A program made the translations under genes and the position numbers. A stretch of DNA of 64,000 nucleotides, from the NCBI RefSeq assembly GCF_910591885.1, contig NC_063282.1, positions 6,089,501 to 6,153,500 on the forward strand, read 5' to 3'. Source of the DNA: Bombus terrestris. Its lineage: Eukaryota; Arthropoda; Insecta; Hymenoptera; Apidae. Position 1 is the stretch's first letter. Every line of letters begins with the position of its first letter. A model generated the notes under the pieces. It saw nothing but the letters and a program-made list of their open reading frames with translations, was not told where the DNA came from and searched no databases. Positions 35,600 to 48,247 of the stretch are shown here, one piece after another.

Positions 35600-38500
35600 A
35601 TTCATTCGTTTTTCGTTAATAAAAATGATAGATTATTAATAGAAGTCATATTTCATTGATATACATTTGGTAGACTGTTATAAGAATTATTAAGAAAAAG
35701 AAGAAAATATAAAGATACGTACACATGCAACTACAAAGAAATGGGATAATTAGTTACTCCTCGATTAGATAGACTTTATGTGACAACAGTAAATGCTTCG
35801 TGTGCTTTTTTAGGAAACGCGAACGAATTAACCACGTAATTAAGAATATTTGCAGCCGATATGAGACGTGATTCTGACTTCTTCGATCATTAATCCTTTT
35901 AAGGATCGAATTCTGATTTTTGACCCAAGAAGAAAATTTCTTCTCGCCAATCGTCAATAATAGAAACTATGTTTTCGAAGTTTAGAGTTTCGGAGCTGTG
36001 CACCGAACTCGTTGAATCCATGACTGTCGATAAAAAAGCTCTGAAATAGTTCCAAAGTCAGAGAGAGAGAAGGGAACGAAAAAAAAGAAAGGGAATAATC
36101 GATACTTGCTAAATTAACGGGAAAGAATCGTCGATTGGCTACGCGTGCATTGTTCGTGGCAATTAGTCGCCCTTCTCGCTGGGACGAGTTAGGCCTCGAT
36201 GGGAAAAGAAACATCGAGTGGGTAGGAAGAAAGAAGAGAAAATCCACGTGCGGGTAAACGCTCGTGTTTCAATCGATAGGATTGGCCAGTCAGTAGCAGA
36301 CGAAAACATAACCATGTAAATTACTTTGCATTTAATTAATACTGCAGGAAATCGATATTTAAAATTAATTAGCAAATTGTCGACACGACAGGGAAGGGTA
36401 TCGAACTGGGATTTTATTATGTTTATACAGCGTACAATGACTGGTAAAAATATTAAATAGCATAATGTGTAGGCAATTATAATTTTCAGGGAAAATTAAC
36501 ATTTTGGATATCCTAACCGTTGAATGTATAATATTCCCGTTTAATGATACACACTGGCTACGAAAAATACGATATTTGCACACGTTCCTAATTTTCAATC
36601 TATTTATTACGTTCTACGTTTCATTTTTACGATAGCAATGTTTTAATCGCGTGAAAGTGCTCTTACGATGTAAAATTTAACTTAATTAACTCGATTAATA
36701 TTAGTATATAAATGCTACGATACATAAAACGGTGTGCAAATTTAGCATATCGACGATAATACGTTCGAACGTACGATCATACCACCAAACGAGTAGTTAA
36801 GTAATAAAACACCGATACGATCGAATAGACGTACTATTCATCTACAAATAAACTGTGTTCTACTTTGTACCGTTCTGGGAAATTTTATGCATCAAAGAGT
36901 TCAAATGAATTACGAAACTGTCGTTTCGATAAGAAAAGAAAAATATAGAAAAGCGAATTTGCAAGTCAAGTGCCACCATGTGTATATGCATGTACGTCGA
37001 TCCTTGTCGAATTGATTTGAGCGATGAAAATATTTAATAGAACACATCCGTCCATACACAGAATCGTGAATCATGCGGATTCCTTCTATCACCGGTATAA
37101 TTACGTTTGCCGTTGGACAACCTGCTTGCACGAGAGAGCACGTTCTGTATATGTGTAGAAGCACAATGCACAAGCATGTACCGAGTGCATTCTAACGCGA
37201 TATACCAACGTGACTGATATTTGCTTGTCAGACAATAAAATCGCATAAGCAGAATGGATTAGCGTTCGAAGAGGTCAACAGGAACGATTTAGACTTAGAT
37301 TAAGCAATCTTCATTCACCAAGGCCGACTACGATATTTCGCTTCGATCGAAGCCGTAAAATATGAGAAACGTCGATTTGTGCTTCGTTTCGTGCAACGCG
37401 AGAGTCTCAAGGTCGACAATGAGACTGACACGATTAAAGTAATTAATTTACGAAGTGTATAAATAGAAGAAATTTTACTTCCGCCCAGCCGTTGTATTAT
37501 GTGTTTTTTATTTAAGATAAACGGATATCGTGATTAAAAGATAAAGTTAACATTTATCGATCGTGCGAACGTGAAACAAATCAAATTATACTGCTTTATA
37601 TAATAAGTTACAACGTCTCGAAGGTTTCGTTAGAGTTCTATTTTGCTAAAGTTTGTGATAAAAATTAGCAACAAGTCTACAACTAATAAACGAGGGAGTA
37701 TTTTCCACTTTGTGATATTCAGCAGGAAAGATATGAAAAATAAAAGAGCAACTAATTTAATCGTCGATGTAACGAAAATTAATTAAAGCGACAAGAAGAA
37801 AAATTCGATTCCTCTTAATCGCGAACGATGAAGTTCAGTTAGTGGATTACTATTTTTACAGATTTGTCAGAAATTTAAGATAATCAAAAATAATCAAAGT
37901 ACGTGTACCATTTGTACGTGAAATGTAATAGGTAAAACAAATCTCTCTGCTCAGTCTCTACCCTTTCAATCCTCTTTACAAAAGTACGAATTTTCAGAAA
38001 CAATTCCGTAATCTACTTTCCTCGGTTAAAACATAGGTCCAAAGTTGCGTAACCTCAATCCTCGTTCATCAATTCGGTTCTACGTATTATTTCGCCGGAT
38101 AACGAGAACGAGACTGGAGGTCGAGGAGGGAACAACATGATCCAGATATCACCAGTCGCGCCTCTTATCAGTCTATTACGACAGTAATAACGTTCTTGAT
38201 TTCACCGACATACAGATCGAAGCCAACACTACCAACCTACCGACGCACACATCCGCAAACCAGACTCACACGATGCAAACTAACAAACAATCTGTTCAAA
38301 AAGATCTCTCGTATAAACAATTTCTACGTTTCAAGGGTTCGTGGGAAAAAAGTGGGACAATGTCTATTTTAACGAATTTTCATTTTTTTGTATCACTTAA
38401 ATGTGTTATACATTGCTTAGAATTGCAAATAAACATCGAACATGACACAGAATAAAATGAAGAATAAAACGTCCTATTTTGATATAATATCTACGAGAAA

Positions 38501-39600
38501 ATATGAAGACGCGACACAGACAGTGGAAAGTCAATTTTCGTTTCTTCCCCCATTTTCCCCAACCCTATTTTCGGCCATCTTTCCATTGGAAACCTGGTTC
38601 GATGTTGGAACGACGATTTTGGTTATTTTAAGCGATTCCACTAATTGCTTTTCTCCCCGGTGCTTTCTATTCGATAGGGAGGAAACTTTTCCAACGAGGA
38701 AACTAAAAAAAGAAGAAAAAGAATGAAAGAGAGAAAAAAAGAGAAAAAGAAGACCATCGAGTTTCTGTTTGAAGTTCCGTGGAAAATCGGTTTAGGAGAT
38801 TTCAACGAGGACCGAGCAGGTGCGAGATTTAAACTTGCTACTTTCGACGGTATTTCGGTTAATTAGGTGTCGCGTTGGAAATTCCGCTTTATCTTACGGA
38901 CGTCGTATACACTTTTACGGGATGGAAAATTTTCACCAGTCGTCTCACCTCTGTTATTATCAACGTCGATAAGGATTTCATCGCTGGTGGAAATAACAAA
39001 ACTCTCAAAGTCGTCCGGGAAAACGCCTGTCAACTAAAAATGTATCTACAATTCAACGTTTGATAACACTTCGTCATGTTATGTTTGGTACTCTCTTTTT
39101 CTTTTGACGATCTGCTTTCCATGCGATTGTTTGGAATTATGTTCATTAAGAATACGTCGATCTACTTTTTATGTTCGACGTTCCCTTCGATAATTTGTTT
39201 GCTCGTGATTGACACGAATTGATAAACCTTCGGTTTGTTTCGGTCGCGTTAAAATTACAGTGACCTAGTTTGTTAATAAGTCATTTATTTCCAGATACTA
39301 AACGCTAATTACGTATTCGAGTAATGAAGTAATGTCTCACAAGAAATGGACTATTATAGTTATTATTAATTAAACCTGATGTTCTCTTCGCTATTATGTT
39401 ACTTCCGTATCCCTCCGGATATTTTTTAGTATTTTCTTTTATTATTTTATCCCTATAGAGCACAAATAGAGTACACAAAAAATAGTGAAATGGCATTGAA
39501 TGCTAAAATCAAATATTTCAAAACTATTTATATCTCGATAATATCTACTGAGACATTAACATCCATTGTAGGTTGTACAGACTCAAGAACGACAGGATTA
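35600..39600. other. Non-coding stretch; downstream side of the minus-strand gene
   Basis: Later exons of the minus-strand gene may lie here or further left, since that gene is transcribed in this direction, but no minus frame shows a recognisable continuation with matching splice sites. It contains GA-rich sequence at 36058-36090, an A/G-rich run at 38700-38755, and otherwise plain AT-rich DNA. Short frames such as 38442-38726 plus lack motifs. Confidence 0.45.
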
Positions 39601-39631
39601 AAGGATATAATATTTCAATGAGAAAAGAAAG

Positions 39632-39637
39632 ACTCAC
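39632..39637 (-). other. Splice donor GTGAGT closing the coding exon
   Basis: On the minus strand the coding frame reads ATC AAT CCA AA and then GTGAGT, a strong donor. Exon sequence would end at 39638, two bases into a codon. The apparent stop TGA at 39636-39634 lies inside the intron, so it is not the true end of the protein. Confidence 0.8.
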
Positions 39638-41940
39638 TTTGGATTGATTTTCTTCATCTCCCCAAGCGTAGGATTGTACGTATGGTCTTCTCCACTGATC
39701 CTAGCTACTCCTTCGTAAACACTAACACCATAACCTTTCTCCACGAGGTCCACCAAATCCCGGAAATTATCATGCACCTCTGTCTTCTCGGTCCTCGACT
39801 CCCTAGCTACGTTTTCACCATCCTTTCCACTATTCTGCGTCGTACCGGACATATCACCACTGGTCTGCTCTTTACTTGCATTCGTTCGTTGCAAATATCT
39901 CCTGCGAAAGTTGTAAATCGTACCGGTATTCGGGTCGTCCCCGACCCGAACACGCCCATGACTGGGTACCAAATGATGTCCACTGTATCCAAGATCCATC
40001 TGCAGATCCATCACCAACAGAATAGTGAACAATATCGCGAAGGCACTCAGGCCTAGCATCAGTTTGTCCCGGATGCGAATCATCCTGATTGTGAATTTCA
40101 TCTTCCAGTCGTTCCAATCTGGAACTTTGCAGCCAGATCCAATGGCTTTCTTCTTCTTCGCCGATCTTGCCTGGCCTTTGTTCTCGTTGTTTTTACCACG
40201 ATCAGCTGTGATCACCGAAGCAGACTTCAGGGTCCCTTGGTTGTCATCTCTTGCGTCAGATTCTAAGTCACCGAGGTTCACGCGAATTGTCACGACGCCT
40301 GAGTCACCCAGAGCATCGTTCACCGAGGCAGACTCTATCCTGAGATCAGAAATGACACGTGAGCCGTGCGTTGGCTCGCAGACAGGCGTCGAAGGGTGAC
40401 GAGTCGCGTTCTCGTCCAGCCTGTTCGCGACTAGCTGCTGTTTACTTTGTTCTTCCGCAGGCTCGCCGTCTCGCAGTTCCTCCTCGTCCCCACCGCTGCC
40501 CGCGAAATTCGCAAGTTTGCATTTTACGAGCGACGTGAGCCGCGCGTGCACTTCGTCGCCTTGTATTCGTGACTTCCTTGCCGGAACGTTATCGCCTGAC
40601 CCGTGCGTGCTATCACGCCTCGACGAGAGCCTCGGCGACCTCTGAACCTGCCAGTCGTCCGGCGGTGGCGATCGTTTCGCTTTCCACGACGTCCACTCTA
40701 CCTTGTCCCGCCACTGCAGCGACCTTGACTGCCCGCTACTCGACTTTTCGCGATTGCAAACGGGTCTGACGAATCTTCTGTGAGCGATAGGCGAGCAGTC
40801 TACCGTCACGGTGTCTATGGAGACTTTGGAGATGGGGAATCCCACGTGGAACTTGCGGTGAACCTGCTCTATAGCGTGCACCAGACTCTCTTCGCTCCAG
40901 GATCTTCGCTGGCCTGATTGCAGCGCCTCCAGAAGCTTCGTGGATTTTTCTAAACGTCTTCTAATGAGAACACGTTGCTCCAAAAGTCGGAGATTGTTCT
41001 CCGTTCGAATCAGATCCTCCACGTCTTCTACCGAGACGCTTTTAGACGAATCTTCGTTCTCGACAAAGTATGTCGAGGAGATTTTAGTTGTTGATTCGTT
41101 CAACGAGTGATTGGTTCTTTCAGTCTGAGGCTCCTTGTGAACCAGCAGAAAGTCATCCTCTATGAGCTCAGCGCTTGGGCACACAACAGAAACGTGAATA
41201 TTATTAGGTTGTTCAGGATCGATACCTGTGGAAGACTGTTTATTGGTAAAATCGGGCTCCAGAAGTCTCTGTTTGGACTTCTTTCTACGGACTGGTGCCA
41301 CTGGTCTCTCTTCGTCCGTAGATTGAAACTTCTTTCGTAGAAGAGGACTCTTTTGAATATTCCTGACCAATCTCTCGCACCCTTCGGTAATATTGTCCTT
41401 CGAGCTTCTTACCAATCTTCTGAGGAAAGAATCGCTCTTGTGTAGCTTGGAGCGTGTTTGTGCCTCCTCCTCAACGTCCTTGGAGCAAGGAGCGTCTAGA
41501 CGTTCCTTCTCTTCGCTGGATTTCCTTTTTACCCTGAAGGTATCAGGATGTTCTTCGGATTTCCTCGACTTTTCTCTGAAAGTGAACTTGAACTTAGGCC
41601 TGTCGAAGTTGCGCGACGATTGCACGCGGTCGCTCAAGCTCTGCTTGATTCTACCGACGTTTCGTCGTGCCCTGAACCGCGAATCCTCATCCCTGATCGA
41701 AGAGGAATCGACTTCGACGACGCTGGAGGTTCGAGCTCCTCGCGACCTTGACCCGCTATCTTCGAATGTCTGGCGGCTTGAACGTGTCGTCTCCTCTGTG
41801 GAACCACTTTCGGGACATCTCCTCTCGTCCAGAGTTTCCCTTGGTCGCGAGACGCACCGGAAGCTTGGAATTTCGAGCGCGAATCGCGAGATTTGACCAA
41901 GGTTCCGCGAGCGTCGACGTTTTGGCGAGAGTCTTCTTAT
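39638..41940 (-). CDS. Large internal coding exon of a single-pass (type II-like) membrane protein
   Basis: This is the one clear protein-coding segment: about 767 codons open on the minus strand, with higher GC than its surroundings. Counting from the first codon, residues 1-620 are hydrophilic, rich in Ser, Arg, Lys and Glu, with motifs such as KLHKSDSFLRRLVRSSKD, basic clusters (RRKKSKQR, AKKKKA) and RSPPPDDWQVQRSPRLSSRR. One membrane segment follows at about 626-645 (LMLGLSAFAILFTILLVMD), preceded by basic residues (RMIRIRDK), so the N-terminal part should be cytoplasmic. About 122 lumenal residues follow, with one N-glycosylation sequon (NAS), ending ...NPTLGEMKKINP at the splice donor. 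The frame has no ATG until just before the membrane segment, so the first codon shown is only the limit of the open frame and the start probably comes from an upstream exon. I do not recognise the family; a type II Golgi or cell-surface enzyme (for example FAM20-like) is a weak guess from layout alone. Confidence 0.85.
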
Positions 41941-42061
41941 CTAAGTCACTAATACACTGGTTGGCTGAGACTCGAGATGTTTGTTGAGTCTTTCACGGCT
42001 TCTGGAATGTTTCAGATGTCGGCCTGGGTACTGTCAGCCTTTGGACTCCACTGCGCCGCGT

Positions 42062-42078
42062 TCTGGAAAATAAACAAG
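42062..42078 (-). other. Candidate splice acceptor upstream of the coding exon
   Basis: On the minus strand TTGTTTATTTTCCAG followed by AA is a good acceptor at about 42078-42063. An exon starting here would, however, meet in-frame stops (including TAG at 41943-41941) before the long open frame, so it would suit a 5' UTR exon. A weaker acceptor, GTGACTTAG ending at 41941, would enter the open frame directly. The choice cannot be made from sequence alone. Confidence 0.4.
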
Positions 42079-42099
42079 GCGGGGATGTTAGGTCGCTGA

Positions 42100-44560
42100 C
42101 CAGATGCGAATCTCAGAAGGTGATGCATTGGTCAAAACAATCGCAGCATCGTTTTCTGGATTAGTTTGAACCTTATGCACGCTTCTTGCGTTCGTATGAT
42201 TTTTTTTAAATTATTGTTTTAAACTAAATTATTGTCGTAATTGAGGTGTCGATTTATCGCGTCGTTTTTATTCGTTTGATTGGTACGAAGAAATTATTTA
42301 TAGTGATATCACGTCCTCTGATTGCTTTCAACAGTGTGTATTGAATTTGTTCGTATGAAACGTTGGCTTTTATTAAAATATTATATACAGACTCAAAGTA
42401 AATTTTGCCGAATCTGATTTACTTATTTTCCTAATGATAAACTTTTGTCTCATTATTATAGATTTCTGAGAATTATAAAAATGAGAAATATCGTCGGGAG
42501 TTGTTAGTACATTAAACGAAATCTGAATGGAATAATAATTGTTTTTAACCTGTTTAAAAATATTGTTTTTCCAATAAGATGAAGATGAAGAGCGTTTACA
42601 CTCTATTAAATTACTTGGTTCCAAAGTACTGCTTCCTTTTATGCACGACTATAAATCTTGATATTTACACTTTGTCATGCAAATTTAATAGATCCGACTC
42701 GTTTGGACAATATTCTCCATTTGGTTTATAGTAACATAAGAACAAATGTTCGAACAAACATGGTAATACGAAAGCAACCAAAAGTAATTACATCTCAGGG
42801 TTAGAATAGTGCTATCCCGCTTACGAATGTTCCAATCTTCCAATAGAGGAATAATAACTGCCTTGTATATTCCATCACACTGAATTATTTTGAGCTGCGA
42901 TTTTTAAAATACGCGAACAACAATCGTGAATTTCGATAATCTATCAAACATCCATTTTAACAGGTGCAACTATATACGTTAAAATTGCCCTAATATTTTT
43001 CTAACACGGCAATGAATTTTTTCCATTTAATCGCGAATGTCACTAATCAAATTTTGGTATAAGAAGATGTGCTTAAAATGGACAAGAAACCTGTTTACAG
43101 GGATCTATGTAACTCCAATTATCAACTTGAAAGCTAGAAAAGAACAAAAAGGAAAGAAAAGAAAAAGTACGACCCCTCGTGCAATTGATCAAAAGAAATC
43201 ACTGCGAAACATCGGAGAACAAGCTCGGAGATCATCAACCCCCGACGACCATTCCGATCGTTTAAAAATAAATCACCGCTCTATGGTATAATAATAGGTT
43301 GGTGGTGCGCAATGCTTTTTATCGAATTTCCTATGCAGGTGCATACACACGAGAAATTCACTGGGTCAAGGTGGGGCCTTTAAGGGGATGCTCCGAGGTG
43401 TAGGTGGCCGTAGCAAGCTGAAAGAGGAAAGATATCAACTGCGAAATAGAGTGACGGTAATGGCATGCTTCGTGTTGCGAGAGTGGCCATTACAGTTATC
43501 GCAAAAGTCGCGTCATAAAGCCGTTGGTGGTGGGAGGCTAGCTTAAGGGGGAAAGAGAGAGAGATATCGTAAAGGTTCGTTCCTTTCCTGTCTTTTATAT
43601 CGCGGAAGCATCGTTGCGCCGAACCGCATAATTTAATATCGCGCATCGACCTGGCTGCATTAAGTTCAATAACCGGAAAAGGAAGGCTGGCCCCCATCGA
43701 ATATTCGTGTCGAGGGGTGGTTAACCCTAGGAACCACATTCGATGGATATTCCTTGGTTTCTAAATTGATCCTTCAGGCGATTACACAGGGTGTTTGATC
43801 AAGAAAGCTGTAATTGACGCGAAATTCGCTATTAAGCAATTAAGTTCGTATCTAAGAGCTCGCAGACAGGCAAGGAAGGGGAGAATTTAAGTCTGAAACG
43901 AGAGGAAGAAGCGCCGGTACCAAATTTGAGATTGCAAATTTAGAAATTCATTGGATCTAGGTAAAGTGCTGGTTGAAGAACTTTTGAAGAAGAGAAAAAG
44001 AAGAAGAGAAAAGAAAAATTTCATCTATTACGAGTTCCATGATAAATTGATACTTTACACGATTAGAAGAGAAATTCGAGACAAGAAGTTCTAATTAATA
44101 GCAAGTTTAGTATTAAGCGTTTGCCTTCGTACCCTAAGAGAGATTAAAGTTTCTGGAAACTTGGAAATTTTGATGACTTGCCATGTACAACGGGGCACGA
44201 AAGAAAGTTTAAAATTCATACCTGTGTATAATAACTACGTTATATATTAATACTAACTTTGCTATACTAAACACCTTTTACCATATCGCTGAGTCACGTA
44301 CGTTGTATCTATTCATAATTTATCTTATCGACCGTATCTTATTGATTATAATTCTTTTCTAAAATTGTAGCTCCGTTCGTACTTTAAATTTTCCTTCATT
44401 AAATCCCCGTGGAAAACAGAAAAATCTCATCCATTACAAATTCCACACAACGATGCCCCGAACTATTCATTTCCCTAAAACATATTGGCCTGACGCTCAC
44501 GCAAACGCATTACCGTGAATCGTCCACAGATAAAATGGAAAATTGGTGCTCGAACAGCAA
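42100..44560. other. Non-coding stretch; probable upstream intron of the minus-strand gene
   Basis: No supported exon. The section at 43340-43760 is GC-richer with a 119-codon minus frame (43739-43380) lacking any family motif. AG-rich sequence lies at 43990-44020. Confidence 0.45.
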
Positions 44561-44565
44561 CTTAG

Positions 44566-44965
44566 CTACAGAACTATCAGGTTTTCTTTGAAACTGCTCG
44601 TGTTAATGTCTGGAAAAAGGAGATTGCCGGCCAAAGATTTATCGTCTATCTGTGCTTCCTCGAAACGATTGGAAAACGGTGTCGTTTCTTTCGAATCTTT
44701 GATCTGAATAGCCTCTTGCATCCGTAAGAACGAAACGTAAGGAAAACGTCCTGCAGTAATTCTTTGCTCGGTCGATGCAGCTGGCGAATCAATGCGCCAT
44801 TGAAATTCCACGTGTCCTTGCGCGATAATAAAGATAGCCAAACCCATTGACGTTTCTGTCGGGGTGGAAGAGCGCCTCCATAAAATCAGACCTCCTGTAA
44901 CACGCCACGTGCCCTCGTTGCTTTTAGTTATGCATATACAATCGCAAATAAAATTGCTCGATATT
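44566..44965 (-). CDS. Open frame of unknown meaning, possible exon
   Basis: On the minus strand a frame is open for about 133 codons after a TAG near 44965. An in-frame ATG at 44847 begins MGLAIFIIAQGHVEFQWRID, and TAG ends the frame at 44566. The part RITAGRFPYVSFLRMQE faintly resembles the start of a trypsin-like domain (RIVGG...FPY-VSLR), but no catalytic motif follows, so I do not accept that reading. It lies 2.6 kb upstream of, and on the same strand as, the large coding exon, but I see no donor that would join the two. It could be chance. Confidence 0.2.
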
Positions 44966-45358
44966 CTGTTCTATCTACTTTGTACATCCTTGCGGAGGAT
45001 TTTTAATACATAAAATTTCTCTTCTTTTTTTTTTAGGGCGCACCTACGTCAATCTTTTATCTGTAGGGAAATATAGGTCCATTTCGTGTACGTCTATCAA
45101 CCTCTCGATTAATCTTGGAAAATACTTTCGTTACGTTTTACAGCGATTTTTACAACGTTGATCGTATTGTACGATATGTTTCGGAAAATTAGCCGACAGA
45201 GATTGGAAGATTGAAATATACGTTTAACTCGGATTGAAAGAAACATGAGATTATTTCGAATGGAATCAGGAAACAGTTGTCTTCGACTGACCATACTTTG
45301 TCTAACATCTGCTTTATAAAGTGACGGAGTGTGTTGTCGCATAGCGTTACAATTCCCT

Positions 45359-45421
45359 GTTAGACGAGACGTCTTTAACGTCTCTGTTAGACGAGACGTC
45401 TTTAACATCTCCGTTAGACGA
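45359..45421 (+). repeat. 27-bp tandem repeat (2.3 copies)
   Basis: GTTAGACGAGACGTCTTTAA starts at 45359 and 45386 and is truncated at 45413, a period of exactly 27 bases. Each unit contains the palindrome GACGTC. The period is a multiple of three, so a plus frame stays open across it, but the peptide has no known family. Confidence 0.85.
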
Positions 45422-46037
45422 TGGAGCAGCATTTGTGCAAACAAACTGATGCGCCGCAAATCATGTCATCTTATAAACAGACATCACGAATCCGCGCCAC
45501 TGTTTGTTACTTGCGAGCGACGCAAGAAGAAGAAGAAGAAAATTAACGGCGTTAAAATGTGATCGGATTTCGGAAACTGTTCCAACGACGCGGATAGTTT
45601 TAGCTTCTAATCGGCTTAATAATCGAAATTTTTAATTAGAAGGAAGCACGCGAGCCTTTAACGCTATCGCAGGAAATCGGCGCCGACTGGCAATTAGCCG
45701 GTGTATTTATATTCGGGAAAGGCACACGTGCGACCATCTGAAATCGGAAGAATCTCATTCCTCGATAACACGCCATTAGAACTGCATTTTTCTTAATTCC
45801 GATCATACGTTTCTCTGTTTTACTAATAAAGAGATATATCGTTGTCTTTGAAGAGACGCGCTAAAATGTTTGTAACAAATATTTATATAATAAAATATAT
45901 TTGTCCGTCGCGTAATTGAAGCAACGTTACTTGCAAAATTATATAAAAGCTACCAGTTCTGACAAGTCGCCCCGGATAACGATAAAAGTACCGTAAATGA
46001 ATTTCGCAAATTATAAGTTGATTATCTCGTTCGACGT

Positions 46038-46397
46038 AAAATTATAACATTAAATAAATTTGAAAAATCTGCAACCTGTCGCTTGTCAATTTGCTAATAC
46101 TATTAGTTAATATTCCCTTCTCTATAATATAAAAATCGTAAATATAATAAATCGCCTGTATCTCGCTTAACAATGATTTTTTGTTCAAGTTTGTTCGGTT
46201 TGTAATTATCGCTTAATAATCATAAAAATAAAAATAAAAATTTGCAAGCCTTTGTATATTTGTAGCGTTTCGAGATACAGGCGATTTATTATATTTACGA
46301 TTTTTATATTATAGAGAAGGGAATATTAACTAATAGTATTAGCAAATTGACAAGCGACAGGTTGCAGGTTTTTCAAATTTATTTAATGTTATAATTT
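46038..46397. repeat. Long near-perfect inverted repeat (about 128-bp arms, 105-bp loop)
   Basis: Bases 46038-46165 reappear inverted at 46271-46397 with about one mismatch; for example CGCCTGTATCTCG on the left pairs with CGAGATACAGGCG on the right, and AAATTATAAC with GTTATAATTT at the outer ends. The loop (46166-46270) holds a repeat also seen at 10.2 kb. Arms this similar imply recent origin or gene conversion. A transcript through it would fold into a long duplex. No target duplication is obvious at the ends. Confidence 0.92.
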
Positions 46398-46399
46398 GA

Positions 46400-48240
46400 T
46401 TATTTCTTATTATTTGGCCGTACTCTGTATATAATAAGCTCGCAGCTATATATTTTGAGTGCCAGATACTCGCTCGTAGTTAAACAGACACAAAAAACGA
46501 ACGTACTTTGATTAATTTCGCGATACTACACAGAGGAGAGTTTTCTATCAAGTCGGGATGCAGACGAATGAAAGATAGGGAAAAAACGTAATAATTTTCG
46601 CGCGGAACGAGGTAACTGCAGGTCGCTAAGCTTGAAAACGAATTCGCGGCCGTTTTGTTTGCTCGAAATAGAATCTGCTCGTGATTGTTGCCAGCAGTAA
46701 CACTCGAAACATCCGCGTTTATTATTCGTCCGGCGTCTGATGGAAAATAAAAAGTACATCTCGAGATTCTCTGACATTATCCATGGGTCCTGCGAGGGAA
46801 AACTGCAATTCGCCCTGGGGGTGTGACAACTTCCTTCGAGGCACAGAGCCTCGTGAAAGTTTCGAGAATGGATGGAACAGCGTCTTTTTACTTAGAACTT
46901 TGCCTTGCTGTTGTTCCTGCCAAGTTCCTGGGACAATGACTCGATCGTCTGTCGAGACGTTCGTGGCCGAATATCGTTCGATTATAAAATTGAAGCTCGC
47001 TATTTTCAGCGTCAACTTTCGCACCAGAACACTTTATGTAAACTTATGAATACCGTAAATAATTGTAAGCTGAAGCCAGTTTATTAGGATCTTCATGATA
47101 TCGAAAAGAAAATTGAGAAAATCGTTCGTGTAATTTGATATTGCAACGTAAAGCAAAACTGAAGATACAAGCGAAGAGAAATTTTCTTCTTTCCAAAGTC
47201 TGGACAAAATTAAATTTCATCTTAAAACAGTATTTCTAAAAATATAGAAAATATACAAATATAAATTCAATGTTAATTTTCTTATCTTCCCAATCAATGT
47301 TTACTGAATCTTTCTCTATTTTCGATTGCTTCTGTCAATCCGTTAGGTATACTATCCTCTAATTTATTTAAAGTTTTGCCGAATGAGACGACAATTCGTT
47401 TATATATCGTTATTTCATATGTGTTACATCGTTAAGTGTATGTTAAATCCTTGTCGATCAGGAGAATAAAATAAAGAATCGCAAGATTTCAGTGTTACAC
47501 GATGCACTATGCTTCTATTTCCAACAATGTTATTTCCAGGTCACGTAAACATACTCTTCCCGCAAACCTGATAGAATAATATCGTAGCAAAGATTAGCCA
47601 TCAGACGTGCTAAATTCGTTCCTCGTGGCGCTCACTTTCCTAATAAATTACCCTCGTATTAATAAAGATACGTATTTTTCGCTATGTTCATGAGGAAATT
47701 ATCTATTTTCCCCATCGTACAATTATAATTTATACATAGAGAAACACCGCCCTACCTATCAAAGTATGGTAAATCTCTCGTAATCATAACCTCAAGAAAG
47801 AACGAATGAGATTTATACGAAGTGTAGAGTTTAGGCTATACGTATTCGTCATCTTGAAAATCGGAGCAACCTGCTGAAGAAATAAACGTTACCAGGCGGC
47901 ACGTCGATCCGAAAACGCGCGGAAATTCATATTCTGCAAACGATAGGATTACGTTAAACTGCTTCATCTTCTTGGTCTATATCTTCTTGAAAATTAGATC
48001 GGCTTGTTGAAAAAATAAACATATCTGCCAAGCGCGTTAGCGGTAGACACGACTCGATATTATACGGAACAACGGCGGCAATTTAAATCGTCAGCTCGTC
48101 ATTTTTCATGCACGACGATTAACTCAACTTTTGCTGGTGAAAGTCGTTTATCTGAACGCGAGCCTCTATTGCGTATTCGTGATGATAGAATAACACGTAG
48201 CAGGGAAAATTGATGAACCTGTGTTACGATAAGAAACTCT
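46400..48240. other. Non-coding stretch
   Basis: No supported gene. A GC-richer portion at 46530-47030 is open in short frames on both strands without motifs. Confidence 0.45.
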
Positions 48241-48247
48241 AATTGTA

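Noticed and set aside
39634..39636. TGA as the end of the membrane protein
   Set aside because: It lies inside a strong GTGAGT splice donor, so the frame most likely continues in another exon.
41393..41896. 167-codon plus-strand frame across the coding exon
   Set aside because: It is the antisense shadow of the minus-strand exon, kept open by Ser/Arg/Glu-rich codons; no independent motif.
44566..44847. Trypsin-like protease start (RITAGRFPYVSFLR)
   Set aside because: The resemblance covers one short motif; no catalytic His, Asp or Ser motif follows before the stop.
48096..48100. CRISPR array, operon or prokaryotic features anywhere in the window
   Set aside because: No regularly spaced short repeats with unique spacers exist; the tandem arrays here are head-to-tail without spacers, and gene density and splice signals are eukaryotic.
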